A DNA stretch of 64,000 nucleotides from an uncultured Eubacteriales bacterium (GCA_902786465.1 CADACQ010000002.1:62001-126000); one strand, 5' to 3'. Positions 15,786 to 25,034 are shown, counted from the first letter of the stretch. Numbers and translations are program-made. Notes: generated by a model not told the origin, from the letters alone.

Positions 15786-16736
15786 TTACACCCTGTCCAG
15801 GAACGCGGCGCCGATGGTGCCCGCATCATTCCCCAACGTGGCCCGCCGAATGGGCGGCACGCCGATCAGGTCCGAAGCGAACACGTACCGCGGCAGCAGT
15901 GCGTTCAGCTTATCCATCAGGTATTCCCGCTGATTGGAGAGGCCGCCCCCGATAAGCACCACGTCCGGATGGAACACGGTGACCAGGGAACCGATGGCGT
16001 TGGCGAGATACCGGCAGTAGTGCTCCACCACTTCCACAGCAGCCCTGTCCCCCATCTTGGAACACTCGAAGGCTGTGCGGCCATCCACCAGGCCCGCTTC
16101 TTTGGCGTAAGCATGCATGGCGGAGGACGGGTCTGCCTCCATGGCACGAAGGGTCTGCTTCACCAGGGAGCTGACGGAGCAGTACGCCTCGGTGCAGCCT
16201 TGCATGCCGCATCCACAGGTGGTTCCACCCATCTCCAAGACCATGTGCCCCAGCTCTGCGCCCAAGCCCTGGCCGCCCACGAAGAGCTTCCCATCGGCGA
16301 CGATGCCGCCGCCTACGCCGGTACCCAGCGTCAGCATGACCACGTTGTCATAGCCCTTGGCGGCGCCCGCCATGGTCTCGCCCACCACAGCGCAGTTGGC
16401 GTCGTTGCCTACGTAAACAGGCACCGGCAGGAGCTTTTGTATCGCATCCCTAAAGGGCACGTTTTGCCAGCCGCTGAGATTCGGAGCCGACACCACCACG
16501 CCCGTCCTGGGATTCAGCAATCCGGGGATGCCGATGCCCACCGAGGCAAGATCCTTTACCTGGAGCCCAGCTTCCTGGGCCGCCAGTTCAACCGCATAGG
16601 CGATATGCCGTACCGACATCTCGAAACCGGCGTCCCCGCCCGTGGGCACGCTCACCTTATGCAGGATGGCACAGGAATCGTCCACCACGCCAGCCTTAAT
16701 AAATGTTCCTCCCACATCCACGCCTAAACGAAGCAT
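15786..16736 (-). CDS. ROK family sugar kinase (glucokinase-like)
   Basis: A 316-residue ROK kinase. The N-terminal phosphate loop is GVDVGGTFIKAGVV, the sugar-binding region includes YVGNDANCAVVGE with a catalytic Asp, and ELGHMVLEMGG is followed by the zinc-binding GCGMQGCTEAYCS, which places it in the ROK glucokinase group rather than the ROK repressors (there is no N-terminal helix-turn-helix). It would phosphorylate glucose or a related hexose with ATP. AGGAGG precedes ATG 16736. It lies 14 bases after nnr. Confidence 0.9.
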   Translation of the reverse strand: MLRLGVDVGGTFIKAGVVDDSCAILHKVSVPTGGDAGFEMSVRHIAYAVELAAQEAGLQVKDLASVGIGIPGLLNPRTGVVVSAPNLSGWQNVPFRDAIQKLLPVPVYVGNDANCAVVGETMAGAAKGYDNVVMLTLGTGVGGGIVADGKLFVGGQGLGAELGHMVLEMGGTTCGCGMQGCTEAYCSVSSLVKQTLRAMEADPSSAMHAYAKEAGLVDGRTAFECSKMGDRAAVEVVEHYCRYLANAIGSLVTVFHPDVVLIGGGLSNQREYLMDKLNALLPRYVFASDLIGVPPIRRATLGNDAGTIGAAFLDRV

Positions 16737-16750
16737 CTTTATTTCCTCCT

Positions 16751-18127
16751 TCAATGATCCATATCTTCCAAAGCTTCGATCACGTTTGTGGCTCGAAGCA
16801 TCCGTTCCCGCAATAGATCGAAAGCCTTGTCCGCCGAAGTCCCCAACAGGTAGCTGCCTAAGCATGCTGCATGATATGGTTCGACGCCCTGGCTCAGAAG
16901 GCCCGCGATGATCCCTGTCAGCACGTCCCCGCTGCCGCCCTTGCCGAGGCCGGCGTTCCCTTCCGCCACGATGCAGGTGCGCTTTCCGTCGGAAACCACC
17001 GTGGCGGCCCCCTTCAAGAGCACCGTGCACCCCCACTCGCTTGCATATCGCCGAGCAAGGCTGACGGGATCGTCCTGCACTTCCTCCGCAGAAAGGCCCG
17101 TCAGTCGGCTCATCTCCCCCGGGTGCGGGGTCAGGACGACCCGCTCATGCAGCAGGGGATACAGTTTTGGGTGCCTCGAAAGGCAGTTCAATCCATCCGC
17201 ATCCAGTACAGCGGGCAGCTTCGCGCGCAGCACCGCCTCAATGAGGAGCGATATATCTCCGCTCCCGACGCCGCAGCCGAGGCCTACGGCTTGCTTGTCC
17301 GCCAGAGCTTGTATCGCAACAAGACAGCTTTCCGCGTCCCAATCCTCTCCCACGGGGATGCCGATGGCTTCCGGAAGATTAACCAGCGCCGTCCTCACCA
17401 CGTCGGGACAGGCTGCGAACAGGATGCCGCACCCAGCTGCGAGACAGGCCCGGGCGCTCAACAGGGCAGCGCCCACGTATTTAGGGGAACCCACGCACAG
17501 CAGCGCCTTGCCCGAATCCCCCTTGTGGGCCGTCCGTTTCCGCGGCGGCAGGAGGCGCTTGGCGTCTGCGTCCTCAAACCGGAACAGGCCGTCCGTGGTC
17601 TCCGTCTCCCCGCCTATAGGCCGTATCTCGCCGCAGTGATCGAGACCGTCATGGAGGAACAGCCCCGGAAGGTACCCCGCCGGCGATACGGTAATCTTGG
17701 CTTGGACGGCTTTGGCCTGAGCCCTTCCTGTATCGGGGTCGACGCCCGCAGGGATGGCTGCGCTGACCACGGGGCAGCCCGAACCAGTTATGGCATCGAT
17801 CCATCCACGACGCTTTTCCAACAGTGAACCTTCCCCTATCGATTCGAACAGAAGATCGCAGATCAATGAGCCCGACAGGTCCGGCAATTCATCCTTTTCT
17901 ATCAGAACTATATCCGCCTGCTTCCCTAACGAACCAAGCTGCTCGGCCGCCAGCTTAGCCATCGATTCAAAGGGCTTTGCGCACAGCAGCAACCCCCGAT
18001 CAAGGCCATTCTGCGCCATCAGCTCCTCGGCTGCTCGCACATACACGGCTGACGCTTGGAGCACCTCGTCGAACGATAAGGACTGCAGGGCCCGCGCATA
18101 TTCCTTTGCGGACAGTATCCGCCTCAA
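16751..18127 (-). CDS. nnr: Bifunctional NAD(P)H-hydrate repair enzyme with degenerate epimerase half
   Basis: A 458-residue protein. The C-terminal ADP-dependent NAD(P)HX dehydratase (about residues 195-450) looks complete: HKGDSGKALLCVGSPKYVGA, LTPHPGEMSRLTG and GNAGLGKGGSGDVLTG. The N-terminal YjeF_N epimerase region is shorter than usual and lacks the GxGNNGGDG loop; the usual DIPSGL reads AIPAGVDPDTG, missing the aspartate. The dehydratase probably works while the epimerase may not. Translation starts at TTG (18127), overlapping the recX stop as TTGA, with GGAGG 7 bases upstream inside recX. Confidence 0.88.
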   Translation of the reverse strand: MRRILSAKEYARALQSLSFDEVLQASAVYVRAAEELMAQNGLDRGLLLCAKPFESMAKLAAEQLGSLGKQADIVLIEKDELPDLSGSLICDLLFESIGEGSLLEKRRGWIDAITGSGCPVVSAAIPAGVDPDTGRAQAKAVQAKITVSPAGYLPGLFLHDGLDHCGEIRPIGGETETTDGLFRFEDADAKRLLPPRKRTAHKGDSGKALLCVGSPKYVGAALLSARACLAAGCGILFAACPDVVRTALVNLPEAIGIPVGEDWDAESCLVAIQALADKQAVGLGCGVGSGDISLLIEAVLRAKLPAVLDADGLNCLSRHPKLYPLLHERVVLTPHPGEMSRLTGLSAEEVQDDPVSLARRYASEWGCTVLLKGAATVVSDGKRTCIVAEGNAGLGKGGSGDVLTGIIAGLLSQGVEPYHAACLGSYLLGTSADKAFDLLRERMLRATNVIEALEDMDH

Positions 18128-18615
18128 TTCTCTTCCTCCGCCGCTTCTCGAATGGCGGCTAAACTGGCTTCCGCAGAGAATCCTCGGCTCGTCAGGCGAC
18201 GCAGCACCCTCTCCCGACGGATCGGCTCTTCGAGCGCGCTCATCTGACGCCAGAACTTTTTCGCCACTTCCAAGGCGTTGTCCGCTTCCGTCTCCGTCGG
18301 CAGCTCGTCCAGGACAGTCTGAATTATATCCTCCTGCAGCTTATGAGCTCTCAGATCCAGATACAGCTTTTGCCGACTCACCGGCTTGGTCGCAAGGCGC
18401 GACCGAACGAACTCCAGCGCGTACTCTTCATCGTTGAGCAGATTCAATTCCTGGAGCCGCTCCACAGTGGCCTGGATGTCGCTTTCTCCGTACTGGAGGT
18501 CGTCCAGTTTGTCCTCCACTTCCCTCACCGTGCGCATGCGGCCCGTAAGGTAGGAGAGCGCCGCATCCATGGGGCTCATATCGGCAGGTTTTGATGGTAT
18601 GCTTTTCCGTTTCAT
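18124..18615 (-). CDS. recX: Regulatory protein RecX
   Basis: A 163-residue, highly charged all-helical protein made of three-helix repeats. AALSYLTGRMRTVREVEDKL, LNDEEYALEFVRSRL and RRERVLRRLTSRGFSAEA are typical of RecX. It binds RecA and its filament and modulates recombination. recA is not in this window, so the usual recA-recX pairing does not hold here. It is the first gene of a four-gene unit with nnr, the ROK kinase and the HD hydrolase, and has its own promoter. Confidence 0.88.
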   Translation of the reverse strand: MKRKSIPSKPADMSPMDAALSYLTGRMRTVREVEDKLDDLQYGESDIQATVERLQELNLLNDEEYALEFVRSRLATKPVSRQKLYLDLRAHKLQEDIIQTVLDELPTETEADNALEVAKKFWRQMSALEEPIRRERVLRRLTSRGFSAEASLAAIREAAEEEN

Positions 18616-18626
18616 GGCAATAGCAT

Positions 18627-18655
18627 ACCATATTCTGATCCGCTTGGATAGTCAA
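18627..18655 (-). promoter_or_regulatory. Promoter of the recX operon
   Basis: Minus strand: TTGACT, a 17-base spacer and TATGGT. A 10-base palindrome ACAAATTTGT (18661-18670) lies just upstream of the -35 and could be an operator. No SOS LexA box was recognised. Confidence 0.6.
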
Positions 18656-18753
18656 ACGTCACAAATTTGTAACTTTGTTGTAAAGCATGGCGAAAAAGTA
18701 TGGCAATCCCTCGGAAAACCTTTACAATGATACCATGTCATAAGGAGGGCTCT

Positions 18754-20757
18754 ATGAGCAAAATTAACGGAAAAAAGAAGTATTGGGTTCTCGGCGCATG
18801 CGCAGGCGTTTTGGTGTTGGCAGGCGGCCTGTGTGCCATTCTGTTAAGCGGAAATGGTGCACAGCTCACCGAATCCGTTCCTGGCAGCGCCATGACGACC
18901 CCCTCCGCCGCTTCTCTGCCGGAAACCAATATCGTCGTAGGTACGCCTGAGGTGGATTTGATCGCTGAACAGCAGAAGCAGGAGATCGAAGCCATCGCCA
19001 TCCGCAACAACATGCTGCCGGGCACCACTATCTATGGCGTAGATGTGGGCGGCATGACGCGGGAACAAGCCCTGGTTGCTGTGGAAGAAAAATTGACTCA
19101 GGAGCCTCTTGTCGTAAACTTGCTGCTTACTGACGGAACGAACGTATACCCTGCCTCCGGAGATGGCATCCAGGCTCTGCCTGCCGCTGTAGAGGAAGAA
19201 GAGGACGACGACGCCATCGACCCGGACATGAAGGCAGCCGAGGCAGCAGAAAAAGAGGAAGAAGAAGAGGAAGAGAAACAGGAATCTGCCGAAAAATTGC
19301 CCATCGGCATCCGTCTTAAGTACGACGTGGAAAGCGCCGTCGACGCCGCTTTCTCCCTCATGCGGGACAAGACCGTTCCCTATGAGACCTTCATGGCTCA
19401 GGTGAAGCAAATCGCAGCCGGCCAGGAGATCGCTCCCGCTCCAACGTATGATGAGGATTCCGTGACCCGTTTCGTGGCGTATCTGGCATCCCTGCTGGAT
19501 AAGCCCGCCGTGAACGCCACCATCAGCATGGAAAAGAATCAGATCGTGTATACGGATGAGATCAAGGGGCAAGGCATCGATCAGGCCACGCTCGTCGAAA
19601 CCATACTGAGCACTGATCCCTTCTCCGGCGAAGTACTTTCCATCCCCATCCACGATCTGGAGGCCAGCATCACCCGGGAGATGCTGCAGGGCAAATATGT
19701 GCTGCGCGGCTCCTATACCACCAGTTTCTCCGGCAGCACCAGCAATCGTAAGTACAATATCCGCTTCGGCGCAGACAAGATCAACGGCACTATCCTCAAG
19801 CCCGGCGACGTGTTCTCCGCCAACGATACCCTGGGCACCCGTACCCGCAAGAACGGCTGGAAGAACGCCGGCGCCTATGAGGGCGGCGAGGTAGTGGAGC
19901 AGCCCGGCGGCGGCGTATGCCAGCTTTCCTCCACCCTCTATAACGCGGCCCTGTATGCCGATCTGGAGATCGTAAAGCGCCAAAATCACAGCATGCCCGT
20001 ACACTATGTGGACCGTGGTCGTGACGCTACTATCAACTCTGTGGGCAACAAAATCGACTTCAAATTCAAGAACAATACCTCCAGTGATATCATCATCATC
20101 GCCTATACCGAGGGGAACAACCTGCACATGGAGATCTATGGCGTACCCTTCGAGACCGATGAATACGACGAGATAAAGATCAGGACCAAGCAGACTAGCA
20201 GTACTTCCATCAAGACGGAATACGAATATGATGATACCAAGCCTACCTCCTATGAGGAAGTTTTATCCAAGGGGAGCAAAGGCTATACGGTCCGTACCTT
20301 CAAGGATTATTACAAAAACGGTGTTCGTGTTAAAACAGAGGAATTATTGCCTATCTCGACCTATAAGATGTTTCCCAAGAAGGTCAGGGTGGGCACCATA
20401 GAAGAGGCGAAGCCTACTCCCAAACCTTCCTCTGGCAACGGCGGGTCTGGAAACTCCGATCCTGGTTCGAATACCGGTCCGAGCGATGATCCCGGTTCCG
20501 GTGGTTCCAGCTCCGGCGGCGATTCCGGCGGCTCCGGCGGTTCCAGCTCCGGCGGCGATTCCGGCAGCTCCGGTGGGTCCAGCTCCGGTGGCGATTCCGG
20601 CAGCTCCGGTGGCGATTCCGGCAGCTCCGGCGGTTCCAGCTCCGGCGGCGATTCCGGCAGCTCCGGCGGTTCCAGTTCCGGCGGCGATTCCGGCGGCGAT
20701 TCCGGCGGCTCCGGCGGTTCCAGCTCCGGCGATGATTCCGGTCCCGGCAACGATTGA
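18754..20757 (+). CDS. VanW family wall protein with G5 domain and Gly/Ser-rich tail
   Basis: A 667-residue exported protein. It has an N-terminal signal anchor (about residues 9-31), a YoaR-like peptidoglycan-binding region (about 75-310) with an acidic insert of alternating E, K and A, a VanW domain (about 315-460; NIRFGADKINGTILKPGDVF, EQPGGGVCQLSSTLYNAAL, NHSMPVHYVDRGRDATI), a G5-like domain (about 485-550), and a low-complexity Gly/Ser/Asp tail. VanW has no proven reaction; G5 domains bind wall sugars or glycan. The ATG at 18754 has AAGGAGGG upstream and puts the anchor first. A TACAAT -10 lies at 18723. A terminator follows. Confidence 0.9.
   Translation: MSKINGKKKYWVLGACAGVLVLAGGLCAILLSGNGAQLTESVPGSAMTTPSAASLPETNIVVGTPEVDLIAEQQKQEIEAIAIRNNMLPGTTIYGVDVGGMTREQALVAVEEKLTQEPLVVNLLLTDGTNVYPASGDGIQALPAAVEEEEDDDAIDPDMKAAEAAEKEEEEEEEKQESAEKLPIGIRLKYDVESAVDAAFSLMRDKTVPYETFMAQVKQIAAGQEIAPAPTYDEDSVTRFVAYLASLLDKPAVNATISMEKNQIVYTDEIKGQGIDQATLVETILSTDPFSGEVLSIPIHDLEASITREMLQGKYVLRGSYTTSFSGSTSNRKYNIRFGADKINGTILKPGDVFSANDTLGTRTRKNGWKNAGAYEGGEVVEQPGGGVCQLSSTLYNAALYADLEIVKRQNHSMPVHYVDRGRDATINSVGNKIDFKFKNNTSSDIIIIAYTEGNNLHMEIYGVPFETDEYDEIKIRTKQTSSTSIKTEYEYDDTKPTSYEEVLSKGSKGYTVRTFKDYYKNGVRVKTEELLPISTYKMFPKKVRVGTIEEAKPTPKPSSGNGGSGNSDPGSNTGPSDDPGSGGSSSGGDSGGSGGSSSGGDSGSSGGSSSGGDSGSSGGDSGSSGGSSSGGDSGSSGGSSSGGDSGGDSGGSGGSSSGDDSGPGND
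20494..20754 (+). repeat. In-frame minisatellite coding a Gly/Ser/Asp tail
   Basis: Imperfect tandem units built from TCCGGCGGCGATTCC and GGTTCCAGC encode GGSSSGGDSG-type repeats. The reading frame is kept throughout. The tract is likely to vary in copy number between strains and is prone to assembly collapse. Confidence 0.85.
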
Positions 20758-20774
20758 TATCTCCCCTTCATCCT

Positions 20775-20804
20775 CCCCTCTGCGTTCGCAAGAGGGGATT
20801 TTTT
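20775..20804 (+). terminator. Terminator of the VanW gene
   Basis: CCCCTC and GAGGGG flank an inner GCG/CGC pairing, followed by ATTTTTT. Confidence 0.85.
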
Positions 20805-20837
20805 GTCAGAACGTTTTTCATCATTGTGAAAAACCTG

Positions 20838-20866
20838 CAAAACCATGGCAAAAAGCCACGGTTTTG
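20838..20866. other. Strong hairpin just upstream of the clpE-unit promoter
   Basis: CAAAACCATGGC and GCCACGGTTTTG form a 12-bp inverted repeat with one mismatch around a 5-base loop. It ends 2 bases before the TTGACA of the next promoter. It may be a second terminator or an operator for a repressor; no CtsR heptad repeat or CIRCE element is visible. Confidence 0.55.
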
Positions 20867-20868
20867 AA

Positions 20869-20898
20869 TTGACATGACGGCCCGAAAAAGCGTATGCT
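20869..20898 (+). promoter_or_regulatory. Sigma-A promoter of the 112-residue protein/clpE unit
   Basis: A consensus TTGACA, an 18-base spacer and TATGCT, with the expected start near 20905. Confidence 0.7.
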
Positions 20899-20960
20899 AA
20901 GCAAGTAGATTTATATCCCTCGCCCGGCTCGGCAGTACTGATCGAAAGGAGGCCTGCAAA

Positions 20961-21299
20961 ATGGAGCTTGAACAGATGGATAAAGCCTTAAAAGCCAGCT
21001 GGCAAACCGTTGCCCAGAACATGAATATTGTCCGTCTGCTGCTGATCACCCGTCAGCCCAGCGAAGAAACGCAGGCCCTCCTCTCCCGCTCCGAAGCTAT
21101 GATGAAAGAGCTCATGCAGGTGAAAGGCCTGACCACGGACACCTATGCTCTTGGGTATCTGCGTCCTGGGAACGACATGACGGTGTGCCGAGTGGAGGTA
21201 AAGCCGGAGGCCATGCCCGAGGTGCTCATGCGGCTCACCGCTTTAAACGGGGTATTGCTCTCCCTCATCGTCCATCAGCTGACGATCGAAGCAGAATAA
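20961..21299 (+). CDS. Unknown 112-residue protein preceding clpE
   Basis: A small, mostly helical protein rich in Leu, Met, Glu and Gln, with no signal peptide, membrane span or metal motif. GAAAGGAGG before the ATG supports translation. It occupies the place where ctsR, mcsA or mcsB genes often sit before clpC in Firmicutes, but it has neither the CtsR winged helix nor the McsA zinc motifs. Co-transcription with clpE, 31 bases downstream, suggests an adaptor or regulator of that ATPase, which is inference from position only. Confidence 0.75.
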   Translation: MELEQMDKALKASWQTVAQNMNIVRLLLITRQPSEETQALLSRSEAMMKELMQVKGLTTDTYALGYLRPGNDMTVCRVEVKPEAMPEVLMRLTALNGVLLSLIVHQLTIEAE

Positions 21300-21330
21300 C
21301 GAAAAGCCATCATTTATTTGGAGGTGCCAA

Positions 21331-23634
21331 ATGGCGGCGCTTTGTGTGCGATGCAAAAAAAATCAGGCCGTCCTCTTCGTCTCCCGCATGGAAAACGGGG
21401 AGATGAAGAGCGAGGGCTATTGTCTCAAATGCGCGAAGGAGCTGGGCATGAAGCCCATCGACGACGTGCTCAATAACCTTGGTTTGCGGGAAGAGGACCT
21501 GGACGCCATCTGTGAGCAGGCCAACGAGCTGCTGGGCGGCGAGCTCATGAACGTGGACCAGGACAACAGCAATATCGGCGAGACAGGCACGGAGAACATC
21601 CTGCGCCGTCTCTATGGGAACCTGTTCCCCCACGGCCTGCAGCGGAGCGATAACCCGTCCCAGGAACAGGCGCGGCCCAACGGCCCCAACCGGCAGCCCC
21701 GGCAGAACGGCAAGGAGCCGGAGAAGAAGTATTTGAACGCCTTCTGCATCGATCTTACGTCGAAGGCCAAAGCCGGTCAGCTGGACGGGCTCATCGGCCG
21801 GGAAACAGAGATGCAGCGGACCATGCAGATTTTGAACCGGCGCCTCAAGAACAATCCCTGCCTCATCGGCGAACCGGGCGTGGGCAAGACCGCCATCGTG
21901 GAAGGGCTGGCCCAGCGGATCGCCCGGGGGAACGCCCCTTATAAGCTCCTCAACAAGGAGATATGGCAATTGGACATGACGGCTCTCGTAGCCGGGACCC
22001 AGTACCGGGGCCAGATGGAGGGCCGCATGAAGGGCCTTTTGGACGAGATCAAGGGGTTGGGCAACATCATCCTCTTCATCGACGAGGTCCACTCCATCGT
22101 AGGCGCCGGCGACGCGGAGGGCGGCATGAACGCTGCCAACATCCTGAAGCCCGCCCTGAGCCGGGGCGACATTCAGGTCATCGGCGCCACCACCTTCACG
22201 GAGTACAGGAAGCACATTGAGAAGGACTCCGCCCTGGAGCGCCGGTTCCAGCCTGTGACCGTGGAGGAGCCCTCCATCGAGGATTCTATCGCCATCGCCA
22301 TGGGCGTGGCCCACTATTACGAAGCCTACCACTCTGTCGTCATCCCCAAGGCCATGGCCCGGCAGGCTGTGCTGCTTTCGGAGCGATACATCACCGACCG
22401 CTATCTGCCGGACAAGGCCATCGACCTGTTGGACGAGGCGGCGGCGGACCTGAATTTGAACAGCCCCGTCTGTCGGGAGATGGAGAGCCTGAACGAACAG
22501 CTGAACCGGCTCAAAGCGGAAGCGGCCCAGCTCCTGCTTGGAGACCTGTCCCCTGAGACGGAGGAGCGGCTCTCCGCCGTGAAGGAGAGCACGGATATGC
22601 TGGAAGCGAAGCGCAAAGCCCTGATCGACGGAGGTCTGCCGGAGCTCACCGTGGACAACCTGGCCCGGATCATCGAGCTCTGGACCAAGATACCCGCGGG
22701 CAAGATCAAGGAGCAGGAGTTTTCCCGCCTCATCCACCTGGCGGACCGGCTCAAGGCCCGCATCGTGGGCCAGGATCAGGCGGTGGACGCGGTCTGTTCC
22801 GCCATCCGACGCCGCCGGGCGGGCATCTCCGACTCCCGCCGCCCCATCTCCTTCCTGTTCACCGGCCCCACGGGCGTGGGCAAGACGGAGCTGGTGAAGC
22901 AGCTTTCCCGGGAGCTCTTCGACGGGCCGGAAGCCCTGGTGCGCCTCGACATGAGCGAGTTCATGGAGAAACACGCCGTATCCCGCATCATCGGGTCTCC
23001 CCCGGGATACGTGGGCTATGACGAGGCCGGGCAGCTCACTGAGACCGTGCGCCGTCGCCCCTACTGCGTGATCCTCTTCGACGAGATTGAGAAGGCCCAC
23101 CCGGACGTGATGAACATCCTCCTGCAGATTTTGGACGATGGTCACATCACCGACGCCCACGGGCGGAAGGTGAACTTCGCCAACGCCGTCCTCATCATGA
23201 CCAGCAACGCCGGGTCCGATGAAAAGGGCGCCGGGTCCATGGGCTTCGACCGGTCCAGCAACGAACAGGCCAAGGACAAGGCCATGAAAGCCCTGAAAGC
23301 CTTCCTGCGGCCGGAATTCTTGAATCGGCTGGACGATGTGATCTGCTTCGAGCATCTGAGCGAGGAGAGCATGGCGAAGATCGCCCACATCCTCCTGAGG
23401 GAGCTGAAAGCCTCCATGGCGGAGAAGGGGATCGGCCTCACCTGGTCCGATGCCGCCGCCCAGCAGCTGGCCAAGATGTCCTACTCCGAGACCTACGGGG
23501 CCCGGAACCTCAGACGCTGCATCGAAAATGAGGTGGAGGACAGGATCGTGGACCTCATCATGGAGCAACAGGGGGCCGTCACCCGCATCAGCGTGGGCTG
23601 CCGAAACGGCAAGCTGACGGTCCAGGCAAAATAA
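21331..23634 (+). CDS. clpE: ClpE-type ATP-dependent protease ATPase subunit
   Basis: A 767-residue AAA+ unfoldase with two ATPase modules. It has an N-terminal zinc finger (CVRCKKN ... [10 protein letters not shown], residues 5-36) in place of the ClpC double-repeat domain, which marks it as ClpE-like. D1 shows GEPGVGKTA (about residue 178), [13 protein letters not shown] and the arginine-finger region [12 protein letters not shown]2 shows [10 protein letters not shown] (about 511), [12 protein letters not shown] and [19 protein letters not shown] in D2 may be the ClpP-docking tripeptide loop. It would feed unfolded substrates to ClpP, which is not encoded here. GGAGG precedes the ATG. Confidence 0.9.
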   Translation: MAALCVRCKKNQAVLFVSRMENGEMKSEGYCLKCAKELGMKPIDDVLNNLGLREEDLDAICEQANELLGGELMNVDQDNSNIGETGTENILRRLYGNLFPHGLQRSDNPSQEQARPNGPNRQPRQNGKEPEKKYLNAFCIDLTSKAKAGQLDGLIGRETEMQRTMQILNRRLKNNPCLIGEPGVGKTAIVEGLAQRIARGNAPYKLLNKEIWQLDMTALVAGTQYRGQMEGRMKGLLDEIKGLGNIILFIDEVHSIVGAGDAEGGMNAANILKPALSRGDIQVIGATTFTEYRKHIEKDSALERRFQPVTVEEPSIEDSIAIAMGVAHYYEAYHSVVIPKAMARQAVLLSERYITDRYLPDKAIDLLDEAAADLNLNSPVCREMESLNEQLNRLKAEAAQLLLGDLSPETEERLSAVKESTDMLEAKRKALIDGGLPELTVDNLARIIELWTKIPAGKIKEQEFSRLIHLADRLKARIVGQDQAVDAVCSAIRRRRAGISDSRRPISFLFTGPTGVGKTELVKQLSRELFDGPEALVRLDMSEFMEKHAVSRIIGSPPGYVGYDEAGQLTETVRRRPYCVILFDEIEKAHPDVMNILLQILDDGHITDAHGRKVNFANAVLIMTSNAGSDEKGAGSMGFDRSSNEQAKDKAMKALKAFLRPEFLNRLDDVICFEHLSEESMAKIAHILLRELKASMAEKGIGLTWSDAAAQQLAKMSYSETYGARNLRRCIENEVEDRIVDLIMEQQGAVTRISVGCRNGKLTVQAK

Positions 23635-23646
23635 GGCGAACATACG

Positions 23647-23674
23647 AAAAGAGGAGCGATTCGCTCCTCTTTTG
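23647..23674. terminator. Bidirectional terminator between clpE and the Nudix gene
   Basis: A perfect 12-bp repeat AAAAGAGGAGCG / CGCTCCTCTTTT with a 3-base loop ends next to the Nudix stop codon, so it can serve both converging transcripts. Confidence 0.85.
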
Positions 23675-24139
23675 TTATGCGTGGTTTTCTAAATATGGGC
23701 GCAGGACCGGACGGATGGGCTTTGATATCATGTCGAGGTCGATTTCAGAGGGGGCGAAAAAGCGCAGCTCCGTCATCTCGCCGTCGGCGTTTTTCGGCTC
23801 GCCTGTATAGTGGCGGCACAGGTAGACGATCTCGAAGTTGGACACCTCGTCGCCGTTGGGATAGACGTGATGGGCTTGGGGACCGGAGTTCACGCAGAAG
23901 AAGTCGAGTTCCAGGGCGTCGAGGCCCATCTCCTCCTTCAGCTCCCGCCGAGCGCAGTCCTCCGCGGGCTCGTCCACCTCCACGGAGCCGCCGGAGTACC
24001 CCCACAGGTGATCGTCGGACCGCTTGCCCAGGAGCAGCCGCCCCTGCTGGTCCACCACGATGACGCTGGCGGCGCACTGAATGACGGTCCTGTGGCCCAC
24101 CAGCCGCCGCATCTCGGCCATGTATCCGGTCATGCCCAT
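23675..24139 (-). CDS. Nudix hydrolase
   Basis: A 154-residue Nudix protein that would hydrolyse a nucleoside diphosphate linked to another moiety. The Nudix box is complete (GGSVEVDEPAEDCARRELKEE followed by MGL), with the usual Glu residues for Mg2+. A preceding AASVIVVDQQGRLLLGKR and a late FFAPSEI are typical of MutT-like members; the substrate cannot be predicted. The ATG is one base after the ftsY stop, so it depends on the smc-ftsY transcript; there is no good ribosome binding site of its own. Confidence 0.92.
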   Translation of the reverse strand: MGMTGYMAEMRRLVGHRTVIQCAASVIVVDQQGRLLLGKRSDDHLWGYSGGSVEVDEPAEDCARRELKEEMGLDALELDFFCVNSGPQAHHVYPNGDEVSNFEIVYLCRHYTGEPKNADGEMTELRFFAPSEIDLDMISKPIRPVLRPYLENHA

Positions 24140-24140
24140 T

Positions 24141-25034
24141 TTACAGCAACGCCTGGGCGAATTCTTGGCCGTCGAAGGGCTTGAGATCGTCGATCCCCTC
24201 CCCCACGCCGATGAAGCGCACGGGTACGTGAAGGGTATTGCAGATGTTCACCACCACGCCGCCCTTGGCCGTGCCGTCCAGCTTGGTGAGGATCACACCG
24301 TCGAGGTCGCTGGCCTCCTGGAAGGCCAACGCCTGCGCGAGGGCGTTTTGGCCCGTGGTGGCGTCCAGCACCAGCAGCACCTGGCAGGGCACGCCGGGCA
24401 GCTCCCGGTCGATGACCTTGCGGATCTTGGAAAGCTCGTTCATCAGGTTCTTCTTATTGTGGAGCCGTCCCGCGGTGTCCACGATCAGCAGGTCGCAGCC
24501 CTTGGCCTTGTAGGAGGCGATGGCGTCGTAGACCACCGCCGCCGGGTCGGAGCCCTCCTGATGGCGGACCATGGGCACGCCGGCCCTCTCCGCCCAGATG
24601 CCCAGCTGCTCAGCCGCCGCGGCACGGAAGGTGTCTGCCGCCGCCAGCATGGGCTTGCGGCCCCGGGACTTGTACTCGTGGGCGATCTTGCCGATGGAGG
24701 TGGTCTTCCCCACCCCGTTAACGCCTACGATCAGGATGACGCCCGCCTGCTCATCCAGAGGGAAGAGCCCCTCCGGCGCCACCCGCTGGGCGATCAGGGA
24801 GATCAGCGCCTCCCGGGCCTCACCCCGGTTCTTGAGCTTCTCCTCCTTGATCTGCTTGCGCAGGGCTTCCACCAGACTGGTGGAGGTCTCCACGCCCATG
24901 TCCGCCAGGATCATGCTCTCCTCCAGCTCGTCGAAGAACTCGTCGCTGATGCGGTCCTCGCCGAAGATGGCGTCGAACCAGCTGTTCCGGGTCTTTTTAA
25001 GACCATCCTTCAGCTTTGAAAAGAAACTTGCCAT
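24141..25034 (-). CDS. ftsY: Signal recognition particle receptor FtsY
   Basis: A 297-residue SRP GTPase that receives ribosome-nascent chain-SRP complexes at the membrane. It has a short N-terminal lipid-binding stretch (ASFFSKLKDGLKKTRNSW) instead of the long acidic domain of E. coli, then the N domain and the G domain with VNGVGKTTSIGKIA, DTFRAAAAEQL, DTAGRLH and TKLDGTAKGG. ATG 25034 overlaps the smc stop (TGATG) with AGGAGG upstream, so it is translationally coupled to smc, as in many Firmicutes. Confidence 0.96.
   Translation of the reverse strand: MASFFSKLKDGLKKTRNSWFDAIFGEDRISDEFFDELEESMILADMGVETSTSLVEALRKQIKEEKLKNRGEAREALISLIAQRVAPEGLFPLDEQAGVILIVGVNGVGKTTSIGKIAHEYKSRGRKPMLAAADTFRAAAAEQLGIWAERAGVPMVRHQEGSDPAAVVYDAIASYKAKGCDLLIVDTAGRLHNKKNLMNELSKIRKVIDRELPGVPCQVLLVLDATTGQNALAQALAFQEASDLDGVILTKLDGTAKGGVVVNICNTLHVPVRFIGVGEGIDDLKPFDGQEFAQALL

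Noticed and set aside
20494..20754. Regular repeats that might be a CRISPR array
   Set aside because: The repeats are short, in frame and without unique spacers, and encode the tail of the VanW protein. No cas genes are present.
20758..20960. CtsR boxes or a CIRCE element before clpE
   Set aside because: I looked for the CtsR heptad repeat and the CIRCE inverted repeat and found neither; only an unrelated hairpin and a sigma-A promoter.
21310..23643. A 777-residue open frame on the minus strand opposite clpE
   Set aside because: It mirrors the clpE codons in a GC-rich gene, is rich in His, Gly, Val and Leu, has no family motif, and the plus-strand protein is clearly real.
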